From the NCBI GenBank assembly GCA_905221605.1, contig CAJNDS010000702.1, positions 585,906 to 649,905 on the forward strand: 64,000 bases of DNA, written 5' to 3'. This stretch comes from Symbiodinium natans (lineage: Eukaryota > Sar > Dinophyceae > Suessiales > Symbiodiniaceae). The translations under genes were made by a program, and so were the position numbers. Below, piece by piece: positions 27,540 through 38,100 of this stretch (within the stretch, counting starts at the first letter, position 1; each line of letters opens with the position of its first letter). Under the pieces are notes generated by a model. That model saw only the letters and a list, made by a program, of their open reading frames with translations, was not told the origin of the DNA and did not search any database.

Positions 27540-29340
27540 GCTTGAGGGTTTAGGATCTCGCATTGTAGGGTTTTTGCCATGTTTAGGCTTACGGGGTATT
27601 CAGGGCTTCGTGTTTGGTAGGGCTTCGCCATTTTTTCGGGTTTCGGATTTCATACTTAGGCCTCACTCCTTTTTCAGGGTTCAGGGTTGTGTTTTGGGTC
27701 TGTCTAGCAACTTTTCGGGTTTAGGGTTTTGTAAATGAGGGTTTAGCAATTTTCAGGTTACGGGTTTGGAATTTTCGGGTTTGGCTTTTTTTAGGGTTTA
27801 AGGTTCGTATGTTAAGGTTTAGCCATTTTAGGGTTCCGTATTCAGGGCTTGCCGGGGTAAGGGTTTCGTATTTTAGGGATTTTAGGGTTTATGGTTTTGT
27901 AGTTTGGGGTTTAGCATTCTTCAGGTCGTATTTTCGGTGTTTATAGGTTTTTGTATTTTAGGGTTTGCAGTTTTTAGGGTTTAGGGTTTCGTATGTTCGG
28001 GTTGAGCTATTTCTAGGGTTTTGGGGTTTCGGCTTGCCATTTTTAGTTTTATTATCATTATTGTTCTTATTTCTATTTTTTATATTATTATTTTTTTAAA
28101 AGTAATGTTAGGGTTTAGCAATTTTTAGGGTTCACAGTGTTGCATATTAGGCTTAGAATTTCGTGTTCTTAGGGTTTGGCGAGTTTCAGTTGTTAGGGTT
28201 TCGAATTCTAAGGCTTGGTCATTTGTAGGGTTTAGGGTTTTGTACTCTCGGGCTTTAGCCACTTTTAAGGTTTATGGTTTTGTATTCTTGAGATTGTTTG
28301 GCTATTCTTCGGGCTTAGGGTTTCGTGTTTTGGGGATTAGCCATTTGTAGGGCTTAGGGTTTCGTCTTTTTGGTTTGCGCCATTTTTTGGGGGATTCGGG
28401 TTTCGTATTTCGGGTTTAGCCATGTTTGGGGTTTAGGGTTCCGTATCCTCCCGGCGGGGGAGCCAGTTTTGGGGTGAGGATTATGTAGTTTAGGGCTAGC
28501 CATTTTTTGGGTTTATGGTTTTCTAGGGTTTAGCAAGTTTTAGAGTTTCGCATTCAGGGTTCAATCATTTAGGGTGTAGGGTTTCGTTTTTTTTTTTTGG
28601 GTTTAGCGACTTTTAGTTGCTAAGGTTGGGTCATTTTTATGGTTAAGGGTTCCGTATTTGAGGCTTAGCAATTCTTAGTGTCTAGGGTTTTGTAGTTTGG
28701 GGCTTAGCCATTTTTAGGGTCTATGGTTTTGTGCTTTGAGAATGTTTAGCCATTTTTCGGGTTGAAGGTTTCGTGTTTTTGGGATTAGCCATTTTTAGGG
28801 TTTAGGGTTTCGTCTTTTTTGGGGTTTGCCATTTTGAGGGCTTCGTACTTCACGGGTTCAAACCCTGAAGGGGTTTGGAGATTTTTTGCTTCAACTAGTT
28901 TTCGGGTTTAGGGTTTCGTATTGCGGGGTTTAGGTATTTTCAGGGATCATGGTTCTGCATTTGGGTTTTTTTTAGCTTTTTCGGGTTTGGGGTTTCAGCC
29001 AGTTCTAGGGCTCAGCGTGCCGTATTTTAGGGTTTAGCCATGTTGGGGTCCAGGGTTTGCTTTTTTAGGGTTTGCCATTTTTAGGGTTAAGGGTTTCTTA
29101 GTTGGGGCTTAGCCATTTTTAGCGTCTAGGGTTTCGTACGTTAGGGTTTAGCCATCTAGGGTTCAGGGTTATTTTAGAGTTTAGCCCTGTTCAGGGCTAA
29201 GGGTCTCGTATTTAGGTCTTAGCTTTGTTTAAGGCTTAGGTGTCAGTTTGGGGTTTGCCATTTCTAGGGTTTAGGGTTTCGTGTTTTAGGGTACAGCCCT
29301 TTGGGGTTTAGGACTTTTTGGGGTCTTTGAAAGGGATTCT
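27540..29340. repeat. 1.8-kb composite degenerate repeat (TTTAGGG plus AGCCATTTTT plus TTTCGTATTTT)
   Basis: Irregular units of roughly 35-45 bp combine GGGTTTAGCCATTTTTAGGG with TTTAGGGTTTCGTATTTT. At least ten TAGCCATTT blocks are recognisable. No coding island was found here. Confidence 0.75.
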
Positions 29341-29374
29341 AGTGCAGGGGCAGCAGGCTAGAAATCTTGTGCTC

Positions 29375-29510
29375 TCCCCCTAAACCCTAAACCCTAAACC
29401 CTAAACTCTAAACCCTAAACCCTAGACCCCAAACCCTCAACCCCTAAACCCTAACCTAAAACCCAAAACCCTAAACCCCCTAAACCCTTTAAGCCCTAAC
29501 CTCTAAACCC
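29375..29510. repeat. CCCTAAA degenerate array
   Basis: Repeats switch from the TTTAGGG orientation to CCCTAAA at about 29380. Confidence 0.8.
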
Positions 29511-29525
29511 TCAAGCCCGTCGCAG

Positions 29526-29573
29526 CGCTGTGCGCCAAGCGCAGGCACGGCCAACACGAGATCCTCGAGGCCG
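29526..29573 (+). CDS. Candidate exon, ankyrin-like
   Basis: Acceptor CGTCGCAG, then LCAKRRHGQHEILEA, donor GTCTACC. G-x-x-E-I-L is typical of the second ankyrin helix. Confidence 0.35.
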
Positions 29574-30096
29574 GTCTACCAAAAAAAAGGTTTAGGGTTT
29601 AGGGTTTAAGGTTTGACCCTAAATCCTAAACACTAAACCCTCAACCGCCGAAGCCCCTGATGCCCTAAACCCCGGAGGTTTTGGGGGCAGGGCTTCTCAG
29701 CGTTCGACTCACTTCTCAGTTTGGGTATGGCAGGGATGGCAGACTTCCGACATAGGGCGTTCTACTGATGTCTTGTTCCGAGGGCAGCTCGATGATGCGC
29801 GTCCTAGCCTTACTCATGCTTGAAGTACTTCATGTTAGCCAAAAAACACATTTAGGGGTTTTCACGTTTAAAAGAGCCCTAAATACTTAAAGGCTCGTTG
29901 CCTCACATCTTCACGGACACGAGAAGCCATGCCTGGAAAGCTGATCCATGCCACGTTGGCCTACACATGCCTCTTACCTTCCACAAGCGTGCACATCGCC
30001 TTTGAATCCTAAACGCCCAAATTCTCAAAACATTCTGGGAAAAGTGATTGTTTCGCCCCCGCCACAGTGTTTCCATTCTGATCTCCCGTGGGGCAG

Positions 30097-30159
30097 TTGA
30101 TGGTAAAGCTTGAGTTCAAGCTGCGGGTGGACAAGGAGGACCATGAGGCTCGGGCCAGG
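30097..30159 (+). CDS. Candidate exon, charged strand/helix
   Basis: Acceptor CGTGGGGCAG, LMVKLEFKLRVDKEDHEARA plus Arg in phase 0, donor GTTTCG. Flanked by repeat-poor sequence at 29.6-30.7 kb. Confidence 0.4.
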
Positions 30160-31635
30160 GTTTCGGATTTAGCGTTTCTAAGGGTTTTTGGGTGTTCTAT
30201 TGCCCTAGACCCGAAACTCATGTCCCCCCTCAAAACATGCGTCCAGGTCCATGGCCCCGTTTTCATTTCTCATTTCTTTACTTGAGCTACCCTTCGAGCC
30301 CTTAACCGCTGGAGCTTCTAGACCTGTAGGTGCAAGGAAGCGATGAGAGCGATTTCTCTTTGGGGCTGGGAGCTTGCGCGATACACCCTAGAGACCCTCA
30401 ACCCCAGAAGGCCCAGAAGTGTAGTTGCTGCTACCGCCTCTGTTTTTCCTCGTCTCTGGCGCATGGAGGACTTCGGCAAGGGGCCCCAGAAACTCGAAAC
30501 CCTCAAGCCCGAAGGGTTTGAGGGGTTTAGGGTACCCTGTATTCCCTAAACCTTAAACCCTAAGGCCTAAGCCCTAAACCCTTTCTCAGAACTCCCAAGT
30601 TTGGGACTTGGGGCCGTGGGCTTTTGAATGAAGCCTCCTGAAGCCTGGCCGGTGCCCTCAGATCAACCCTCTGATGATGGCTCTTCGCATCCTGGCTGGG
30701 GGAGAAATTGTCACTGAAGTTTCGCGAGCGAGTCTGAGGCTCTGGTTTCGGGGGGGTTTCTTAGAGTTTTGTTGTTTGGGGAACCTTAAGGTTGTAGCCC
30801 TAAAGGTACTCCTAATGAGGCCCTCAGAGTCCCTTTTATGGAATCCTCAAACAGGGACCCCCCAAAACCCAAGGGTACACAGGTCCCAGGTAGAACCCTC
30901 AGAGAACCACGAACCCCCCAACCTTCTAAACCCAGTAGGCCGCAGAAGCCCTAGGGTTCGAGATTCGGATCTCATGTTTTCACTCTGGGAGTTTTTTTTG
31001 CTTTTTGTTGGTCAAGTGTTGGCCGCTTGTGTGTGCAGCCACGAATCCGTCTCATGTTCTCTTTGTCATGTAACCGCCCAGAGGCCGCCCGAGTTCCTCA
31101 ATTCTCCAAAACCTGAACCCCGAATTCCCTCACCCTAAACCCTAAACCCTAAACCCTAAAATTCGTTATTCAGGGTTCAGGGTTTAGGGTTTAGCCCCAC
31201 TCACGGGGCGTTGAGATACTTGTGGGAGCCGTGGTCAACGCTCGCTCGTTGTAAATCCCGGTGGTGCCCCGCACTGCCGGTGCTGTGCCGAAACGGTTTA
31301 GGGTTTGGGGTTTAGGGCTAGGGTTTAGGGTATAGTAAGGTTAGAGGGCTGGGTTTGGGGTTTAGGGGTAGGGTTTAGGGTTTAGGATTTAGGGCTTGGG
31401 GTTTAGGGTTTAGGGGTAGAGCTCCGCATGGCTTCAGGGAGGGCACCGAGACCTCGGGTTGAACCGCTCCCATCGCCGGAGTTTGGGGCTTCGGGGTTTT
31501 ACTGCTCTGGTTGCCTTCGTTTTTGGGGGGTTGGGGGGGGGGTTTAGGGTTTAGGGTTTAGGGCTTAGGGTTTCGGGTTTCGGGTTTAGGGTTCGGGTTT
31601 AGGGTTTTGGCTTTGAGGGGTTTGGGGTTCAACAG

Positions 31636-31675
31636 GGTGGCATCGGCTAAAGCAAGCAGACATCCGAACGACCAG
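31636..31675 (+). CDS. Candidate exon with strong GTAAGA donor
   Basis: Acceptor TTCAACAG, VASAKASRHPNDQ, then GTAAGAGG. Just beyond, an open segment DWDCIAPLIPLGLKHTFS (about 31686-31740) may be another exon. Confidence 0.35.
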
Positions 31676-31769
31676 GTAAGAGGGACTGGGACTGCATTGC
31701 CCCACTCATCCCGCTGGGTCTGAAGCACACCTTCTCCACGGGCGCCTTGCCGTTGAACCTCCATGATGC

Positions 31770-31960
31770 CCCTTAAACCCTACACACCCTACACCCTACA
31801 CCCTACACCCTACACCCTACACCCTACACCCTACACCCTACACCCTACACCCTACACCCTACACCCTACACCCTACACCCTACACCCTACACCCTAAACC
31901 CTAAACCCTACACCCTACACCCTAAGCCCTAAACCCTAAACCCCAAAACCCTAGACTCTA
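31770..31960. repeat. Variant array CCCTACA
   Basis: About 18 near-perfect CCCTACA units with two CCCTAAA units near the end: a homogeneous local expansion of a telomere-repeat variant. Confidence 0.9.
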
Positions 31961-32303
31961 AACCCTCAACCCTGGAGTAAGTGTCGGCTTCTGGGACTGG
32001 GTCGTCATGGGTCGTTAGGTGCTGGTGGCTGGTGGATGCGGTGTCCAGTCTTAAAGGGTTTAGGGTTTAGGGTTTGCGCTGCCTTTTGAGCACTTTGAAA
32101 GAAGTCCCGATCTTCGAGGGCAACAGAGGTTTTGTTGTTTTCTGCCCGTCGAGTTTTGGGACGTGTATTGTGCAGCGCTGCCGCGTCTGAAATGGGCCTT
32201 TGGCTCGGGCCTGAATCTAGGACACACACACACACATACACATGTCTACAAACCTAAATTGGTAGCTGGCCCAGGTAGAGGTGCCGCTACCCGAACGGCC
32301 CAG

Positions 32304-32403
32304 GCTTGCTTCAAGACGCCATGTTGAAGCTAGTCATGGATGGCGACGTCGACACCCTGACAGACCTGGCGAGCAACTACCACATCCCAGGCTTTTTGGG
32401 CTG
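32304..32403 (+). CDS. Candidate exon, ankyrin-like, canonical GTAAGT donor
   Basis: Acceptor CGGCCCAG, LLQDAMLKLVMDGDVDTLTD then LASNYHIPGFLG, donor GTAAGTGG, the strongest donor in the region. A..G-D-V-D-T-L-T-D-L matches an ankyrin helix pair. Confidence 0.5.
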
Positions 32404-32561
32404 GTAAGTGGGCCTTAAACCCCCGAACACACAAGAGCAAGTGAACCCCCCAAACACCTGGCCAAAAAGAGTACATGGCCAGTTCTCTGAGACCCAGAAA
32501 CCCTTGTGAAGGGCTTGGCAGAGACATCGGATACTTGGGTCGTTCTTACTGCGGCCCCCAG

Positions 32562-32622
32562 CAAATCCGGAGAGGCAACGGGAAGCTGCTGTGCAGCGCC
32601 GCGCTCCTGAGCGACAAGGCCG
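32562..32622 (+). CDS. Candidate exon
   Basis: Acceptor GGCCCCCAG, QIRRGNGKLLCSAALLSDKA, donor GTCCTTGC. Confidence 0.35.
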
Positions 32623-32869
32623 GTCCTTGCAGAGGCCCTGGAAAGGAGCACGGAAGTACAACAAGAGTACGAACAATGAGAAACACAAGAGGAATAACAA
32701 CACCAATAGTACCAACAGTAACAGCAATAGCAGCAAAGGGAATCACCTCCAGTCTTTCGTTGCAAGGCTGCCTTGGTAGGTAGGGTCCTCAAGGTGGACC
32801 CCAGTGTGGAAAGCCAACTCTGCGTACTTCCCTCTTTCCAAGCGGGGTGTCCCAAAACAAGCTCGTTTG

Positions 32870-32965
32870 GGTTTAGGGTTTACGGTTCAGGGGTTAAGGA
32901 TTTAAGGGTTTAAGGGTTTAAGGGTTTAAGTTTTTAAGGGTTTAAGGGTTTAAGGTTAAAGTTTA
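32870..32965. repeat. TTTAAGGG-type degenerate array
   Basis: Repeated AGGGTTTA variant AAGGGTTT, six to eight units. Confidence 0.8.
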
Positions 32966-33031
32966 GGGTCCTTTCAGAACGCATAGAGCCGGTGGCTCCG
33001 GGGTTCAGGCGGGATTCCATTTGTGAAAGGA

Positions 33032-33149
<118 letters not shown>

Positions 33150-33772
33150 GTTTTCTTTCGGCACAGGGCCTAGGCGAAAAGCACGCAACCGAAAACAAGC
33201 AGAAATCCTTATCTCATTCCGCGCCCGGTTCAGGCCACCGCCAGGAAGATCTTCGATGTCCTTGCAGCCAGCATCCTGGACCGCCCCTTATTGACTTGCC
33301 GAAAAAACTGAGAAGCTCTGATCCAACAAAGCTAACCCTACTTGTAAGCCCTGCAGGCCCTTTAAGCCCTGTAAGCCCCACAAGCCCTCTAAGCCTTAGA
33401 GGACATGTAAGCCCCAGAAGCCCCAAGCCCTCTCTAGCCATTTTTCATTTTGCACATCTTCTTGGTCACTGAGGCATGAAGGACGAGAGCTTCAACGAGA
33501 CGTCCACTGTGGAGGTGGCGTGATTGGGGAGTTAGTTGCCCTATATCCTTACTTGCGGGACTGCCACTGATACTATTACCACTAGTACGACCATGACTAC
33601 TGCCACCATGACTGGTTAGAGTCTGTCTTCGTAAACCTGAGAGGCGCCATTGAATCCAGTCTGAAGATATATTGAAGTCCAAAGTGGCGATCGCTGTCTC
33701 CATGTGAGCCGTTGGTGGTCAAAGATTGCCCCAGTGCCTCCTGCAGTTGCCTACCCCGCCGGCGCTGCCTCC

Positions 33773-34240
33773 ATGTCTTTGCTGGCACAGCCACCCATGG
33801 ACGAGGCCGAGGACGAGTTGTTGGTGGACAACGGCGCTCCGCGCCGGACGGATACCCGGGCTTGGATTCTCCGCACCGCTGCCTTCGCCGTGCTGCTGCT
33901 TCTCGTGGGAAGCCTTGGAAGCCTCGTCTATCAGCGGCCCCTCACCATAAGGGGCTTGAGCAAGGCTGTGGGCTTGGCGGGTGATGATGGCAGCTTTGAT
34001 TGTGGTGAGATGAGATGCACGGCCGGCTCCATTTGCTGTGGTGGGAACAAGTGCTGCATGGCCGGCTCGAGCTGTTGCGGTGGCACGTGTCTTGCTGCTG
34101 GTGGGATCTGCTGCCGGAACCGCACGGATGCCCCTCTGCTCTGCACACCGGGGACCGACTGCTGTGGCAAGGGAACGGACACCGCACAGTGCTGTACAAC
34201 CGGCTGTGCAGATGGGCCCTTTGTCGCCTGCAAGCTCTGA
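33773..34240 (+). CDS. Type II membrane protein with CC-rich extracellular domain
   Basis: Intact 155-residue frame from ATG at 33773, chosen because the upstream part of the frame crosses an acceptor-like CTCCTGCAG. Residues 1-30 are acidic and cytosolic-like (QPPMDEAEDELLVDN). A transmembrane helix lies at about 31-53 (WILRTAAFAVLLLLVGSLGS). The luminal part has 18 cysteines including six CC pairs (SICCGGNKCCMAGSSCCGG), plus an N-R-T glycosylation sequon. The alternating CC-x-G-x-x-CC pattern suggests a small disulfide-bonded repeat domain, somewhat granulin-like, but no family is certain. Single exon and free of repeats, unlike its surroundings. Confidence 0.7.
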   Translation: MSLLAQPPMDEAEDELLVDNGAPRRTDTRAWILRTAAFAVLLLLVGSLGSLVYQRPLTIRGLSKAVGLAGDDGSFDCGEMRCTAGSICCGGNKCCMAGSSCCGGTCLAAGGICCRNRTDAPLLCTPGTDCCGKGTDTAQCCTTGCADGPFVACKL

Positions 34241-35092
34241 GTACTGGCACAGAAGAGACCCGCCCCATGATCAGGCGGGAGCTCAGGTTCTTATGCACAA
34301 AGTAATTTGGGACCATATGACCATGTCCAAAGGGGCATGGTCTGTAGTCAGGAGGCATACAGATGCCTGGGCTGCCACCTTTCTCACGTGCCACCTGCGT
34401 TCTATGTGTTGGGGTGGCAGCCTGGGCTGCATCCGCGTAGCATGCTCAGGTTCCAAACTCGCAGGGCTGAAGGAGGTGATGAGGGGTAGCAGCCGTGGCA
34501 GTATCTAGCAGTATCTGGCTTCTTGTTAAGGAGCTTAAGCCAATTTTTGCCAAGACTTGAAGTTACAATTTTTTCATGCCATGTACCCGATTGTGGAAAC
34601 TTGGTCCTTTATTCAGAGCCCAGTAGGGAGGCTTCAGTCCTGTGTGGCAGCCTTTGTCTATGGGGTTTAGGGTTTAGGCCCAGGGTTTAGGGTTTAGGGA
34701 TCGGAAAGCTGTGTTGCACTTGCAAGGTGCTTAGAGTTCAGGAACAGGTGAAGGGACAAAGCCATGAGGAGGTTGTTGCAACACTCTGGATCTTCTTGTG
34801 TATGCCTTTCATCAGAGGATGAAAGAACAGGCCCCCCAAAAGGGTGCTAGTACACAGCCCCGGACTGAGCATCTGTAGGATCCTGATAGGCTGCTGTCTT
34901 AAACCCTGAACGTGCGCACTTCGGATATGCCAAAGCTTAAGGCGTCCGGCTGAATCTTCGGGGAAGGTTCAATCCGAGCCCTCTCAAGTTTAGGGATTTC
35001 CGTGGATGCTTGGTGGGTTTAGTGAGTTTAGTTAGCGTCGTCCGAGGTCCGCAGACCTTGAGAACTCTAACCTCCTGCATGTCTTCCTGTAG
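34241..35092. other. 3' flank and intron-like sequence, no confident gene
   Basis: Contains one short TTTAGGG cluster near 34660-34700. Open frames lack domains. Confidence 0.5.
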
Positions 35093-35158
35093 GAGACCGA
35101 TGACCTTCCTGGTTGGGATAACTCGGCGCCCATCCACATTGCCTGCCAGGCTGGGTGG
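35093..35158 (+). CDS. Exon: ankyrin repeat
   Basis: Acceptor TCTTCCTGTAG, ETDDLPGWDNSAPIHIACQA then GW. APIHIACQAGW is a clear ankyrin T-P-L-H-x-A-x-x-x-G core. The CCCTAAA array begins right at its end. Confidence 0.6.
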
Positions 35159-38100
35159 CCCTAAACCCTAAACCCTAAACCCTAAACCCTAAACCCTAAA
35201 CCCTAAACCCTAAACCCTAAACCCTAAACCCTAAACCCTAAACCCTAAACCCTGAACCCTAAACCCTAAAACCTAAACCCTTCCGCTTTCAAGCTTGCTT
35301 TCCTTGTTGGCACTGGGTATTTGGCACACTTGCCCCGAACCTCACCTTCAGCGCTTCTTACGAGCGGCCAAGGGGCTAAGCATCGATCTTAAGGTCTACT
35401 GAGTAAAGGAGTTATACTTCACGGGTACCGCAAAGCGGTGCAACAGCCACTTCCCATAGGCAGCAGCCCTTACCCCACGAGAGCCCAAAGAGCCACGCGT
35501 ATGTTTGCTGACACGGAGGCGGCAGGCTGATGGTTTAGTCCTGACCCTCAGCACCAGCTGCACAGGTGGAGGACGCGGAGGCTGCGACGGCCTTCGTGGA
35601 GTTCCTGATGGGGAAGATTGGTGGCAAGCAGGGTCCAGGGTGGACTTAGTCTTCGGGCAGCGGAGGATAGGAATGATGTTCTGTCGAGCGTGGTGCGAAG
35701 ATGGGGCGAGCTAGCCCGGGAGGTTTAGCGGTTTAGGCCTTCGGCTTCAGGCCTTCAGTCTTTAGATATTGCGAAGAATTCATACATGTTTCCCGAACCT
35801 GCCAGGAAGAAGGTGGACGCGTCGAAGTGGGGCACGCAGCTCAGCAAGAAGCTCAAGCACTCCAAGCGCCTTCCTGTCCACTATGCAGCCGAGAACAAGA
35901 GCCCTGGAGCGCAACCCAAAAGCCCAAAAGCCAAAAAAAACCCCACAAGCATGGTTTTCTTAGGGCTTGGGATGTTTAGGAACAATCAACGTTGATTCGA
36001 AGGAACCTCGACACCAAGACCGTGCTGCTGGTGGCCGAAGCCTTCCCACCTGCGCTATTCCAGCCTGTTGGGGGCAAGGCGGGGGACTTGGGCAGAGGGG
36101 TTTGGGCTGAATATTTCAGCGGACTGCAGATTTTGGGCTAAACCCTAGACCCTAAACCCTAAACCGCAAACCCTAAACCCTAAACCCAAAGGTTTCAAAC
36201 CCTCAGCCTTGAGCCTTGAGCCCTGAACCCAAAAGCCGTGCAGGCGGGGCGGAAGCTGCCCGTGCAGCTTGCGAAGCACAACAAGAAGACCCGCCGTGCG
36301 TTGGAGGAGCTTGTGGCTTAGGGTTTAGGGTTTAGGATTTAGGACTTTTCTGGGACTTTGCGTTTAGGGTTCAGGGGTGTGGGAGGGCTGTCAAGGTCTC
36401 CTCGCGGGTTGCAAGAAGGTTGTGTAGCCTCTTCAAGGAAACTCTTGGAGATTTTAGGGTGAAGTTCCCGTGGCCCCTTGCCAGAGGAGCTCATGTACAA
36501 GCACATCTCCGATGTCTGTGACCAGGTCACCAGCGAGAAGATCTCGGATGTCCTGAATCTCATGAGGCCGCCGCATGGTCGATGCGGGGGATGAGGGCGC
36601 TCCCAACACTCTAAAAGGGCCGAAGAGCCATGTTCCTCGTTAGGAATTGCGCATCATTATTATTGTTCATATACAATCCACACAAATATGGAACTTGTTC
36701 TTTTTCATTGCGGTTCCCAGGGGAGTATGGTATATGCCTTGACCTCAGCCCCCCTGGATGGTTCATCGACTTCTCATAGTCGTACCAGCACCGTTGTTGC
36801 CGCACATTTGGCGCGCGCCCCTGATGTCTCTCCGCACATCGAGCAAGGGCGCTCTCATCATCTCTCATCCACTCCTGCTCTCACACTCCAATGGGGGTCG
36901 CGCCACCATGACGTTTGGTTGTTCTTATTCTCACTTTTGCAGGAGGTGGCAGGGTTGAGGCTGCTTTGGCATGAGGACTTTGCTGCAGTTACCTGGTTGG
37001 GAGGCTGGCCACGGAGTTCGAGAAGATCCGGACGATAAGCCCGCGTGAGCTGGACAGGCACCGGGAATCTCCATGCAAGAATCTCCGAAGCCCCTCGCAC
37101 CTCTCTCATGAAAGCAAGCACGGCCCCTCTTCGATGCAAGCTCCCTGTCCTTGCTGCTCCCTGCCAGGGTGTGAACACATGCTTGCCCGCAAGGGTTGCA
37201 GCAGGGGACTGGTGTGTCGCAACAGTCCATGGAGCTCTCTCGATATGGGGGCTAACGAAACTAGGGGTACCTTGTGGGGTCCTTATGATAAGGGGATCCT
37301 ACTCTTTCGGGGTCTATTATAGGGGACCCTCATTTTCGTAAACTCCCACAGGATACAGCTGTCAACCTCGACTTACAGAGTGCCAAGCCGCTAACAATGC
37401 CAGTCAGGGGCCGAGCAACAGACATGGTCTCCCGCTCCTTCGAGAAGGCCGGGTCTTGTGCCCTTCAGGTTCAAGTCCTTCAGACAGGCTGTCGTATCCG
37501 TACTTGCAGCCCGGGCTGAGGCAGCTATCTCCGCACCCTAGACATGTACCATACCCAGAGCCCTATCCTTAGAAGCCCAAACCACATCCTAAACCCTAAG
37601 CCCCAAACCCCAGACCCCAAACCCCAAACCCCAAACCCCAAACCTAAACTCTAAACCCTAAACCTAAACCCTAAACCCTAAGCCCTAAACCCCAAACCCT
37701 GAAGGTCATCAAGGACCTCAAGGCGCAGAGCGAAGCCGTTGAGCGGCAGTTTGCCGCCCGGCAGAGCTGGGCACGAGAAAGCCACCCCTCCCCCCCCCAC
37801 TCCAACAGGTAGGGCCTAGGGCTCTCTTAGGGTTTAGGGTTTAGGGTTTAGGGTTTGAGGTATTAAGGTTCAGGGTTTACGGCTTAGGGTTCTTAGGGCT
37901 TAGGGTCTTGAAGGTTGTGGATGCTTGGGGTTTAGGGCTTAGCACCCTTCAGCTGCCGCCTAGAAGCCCTGCGTGGCCTCAACGCCTTAGGCCCAGGGCT
38001 GTGCCGCGCTGGAGCCCGAATGCTCGAAATCCAGGCCCACAAACCCCAAACCTCCAGAGTTTAGGGTTTAGGGTTTGGGGTTTAGGGTTTCGGGTTTAGG

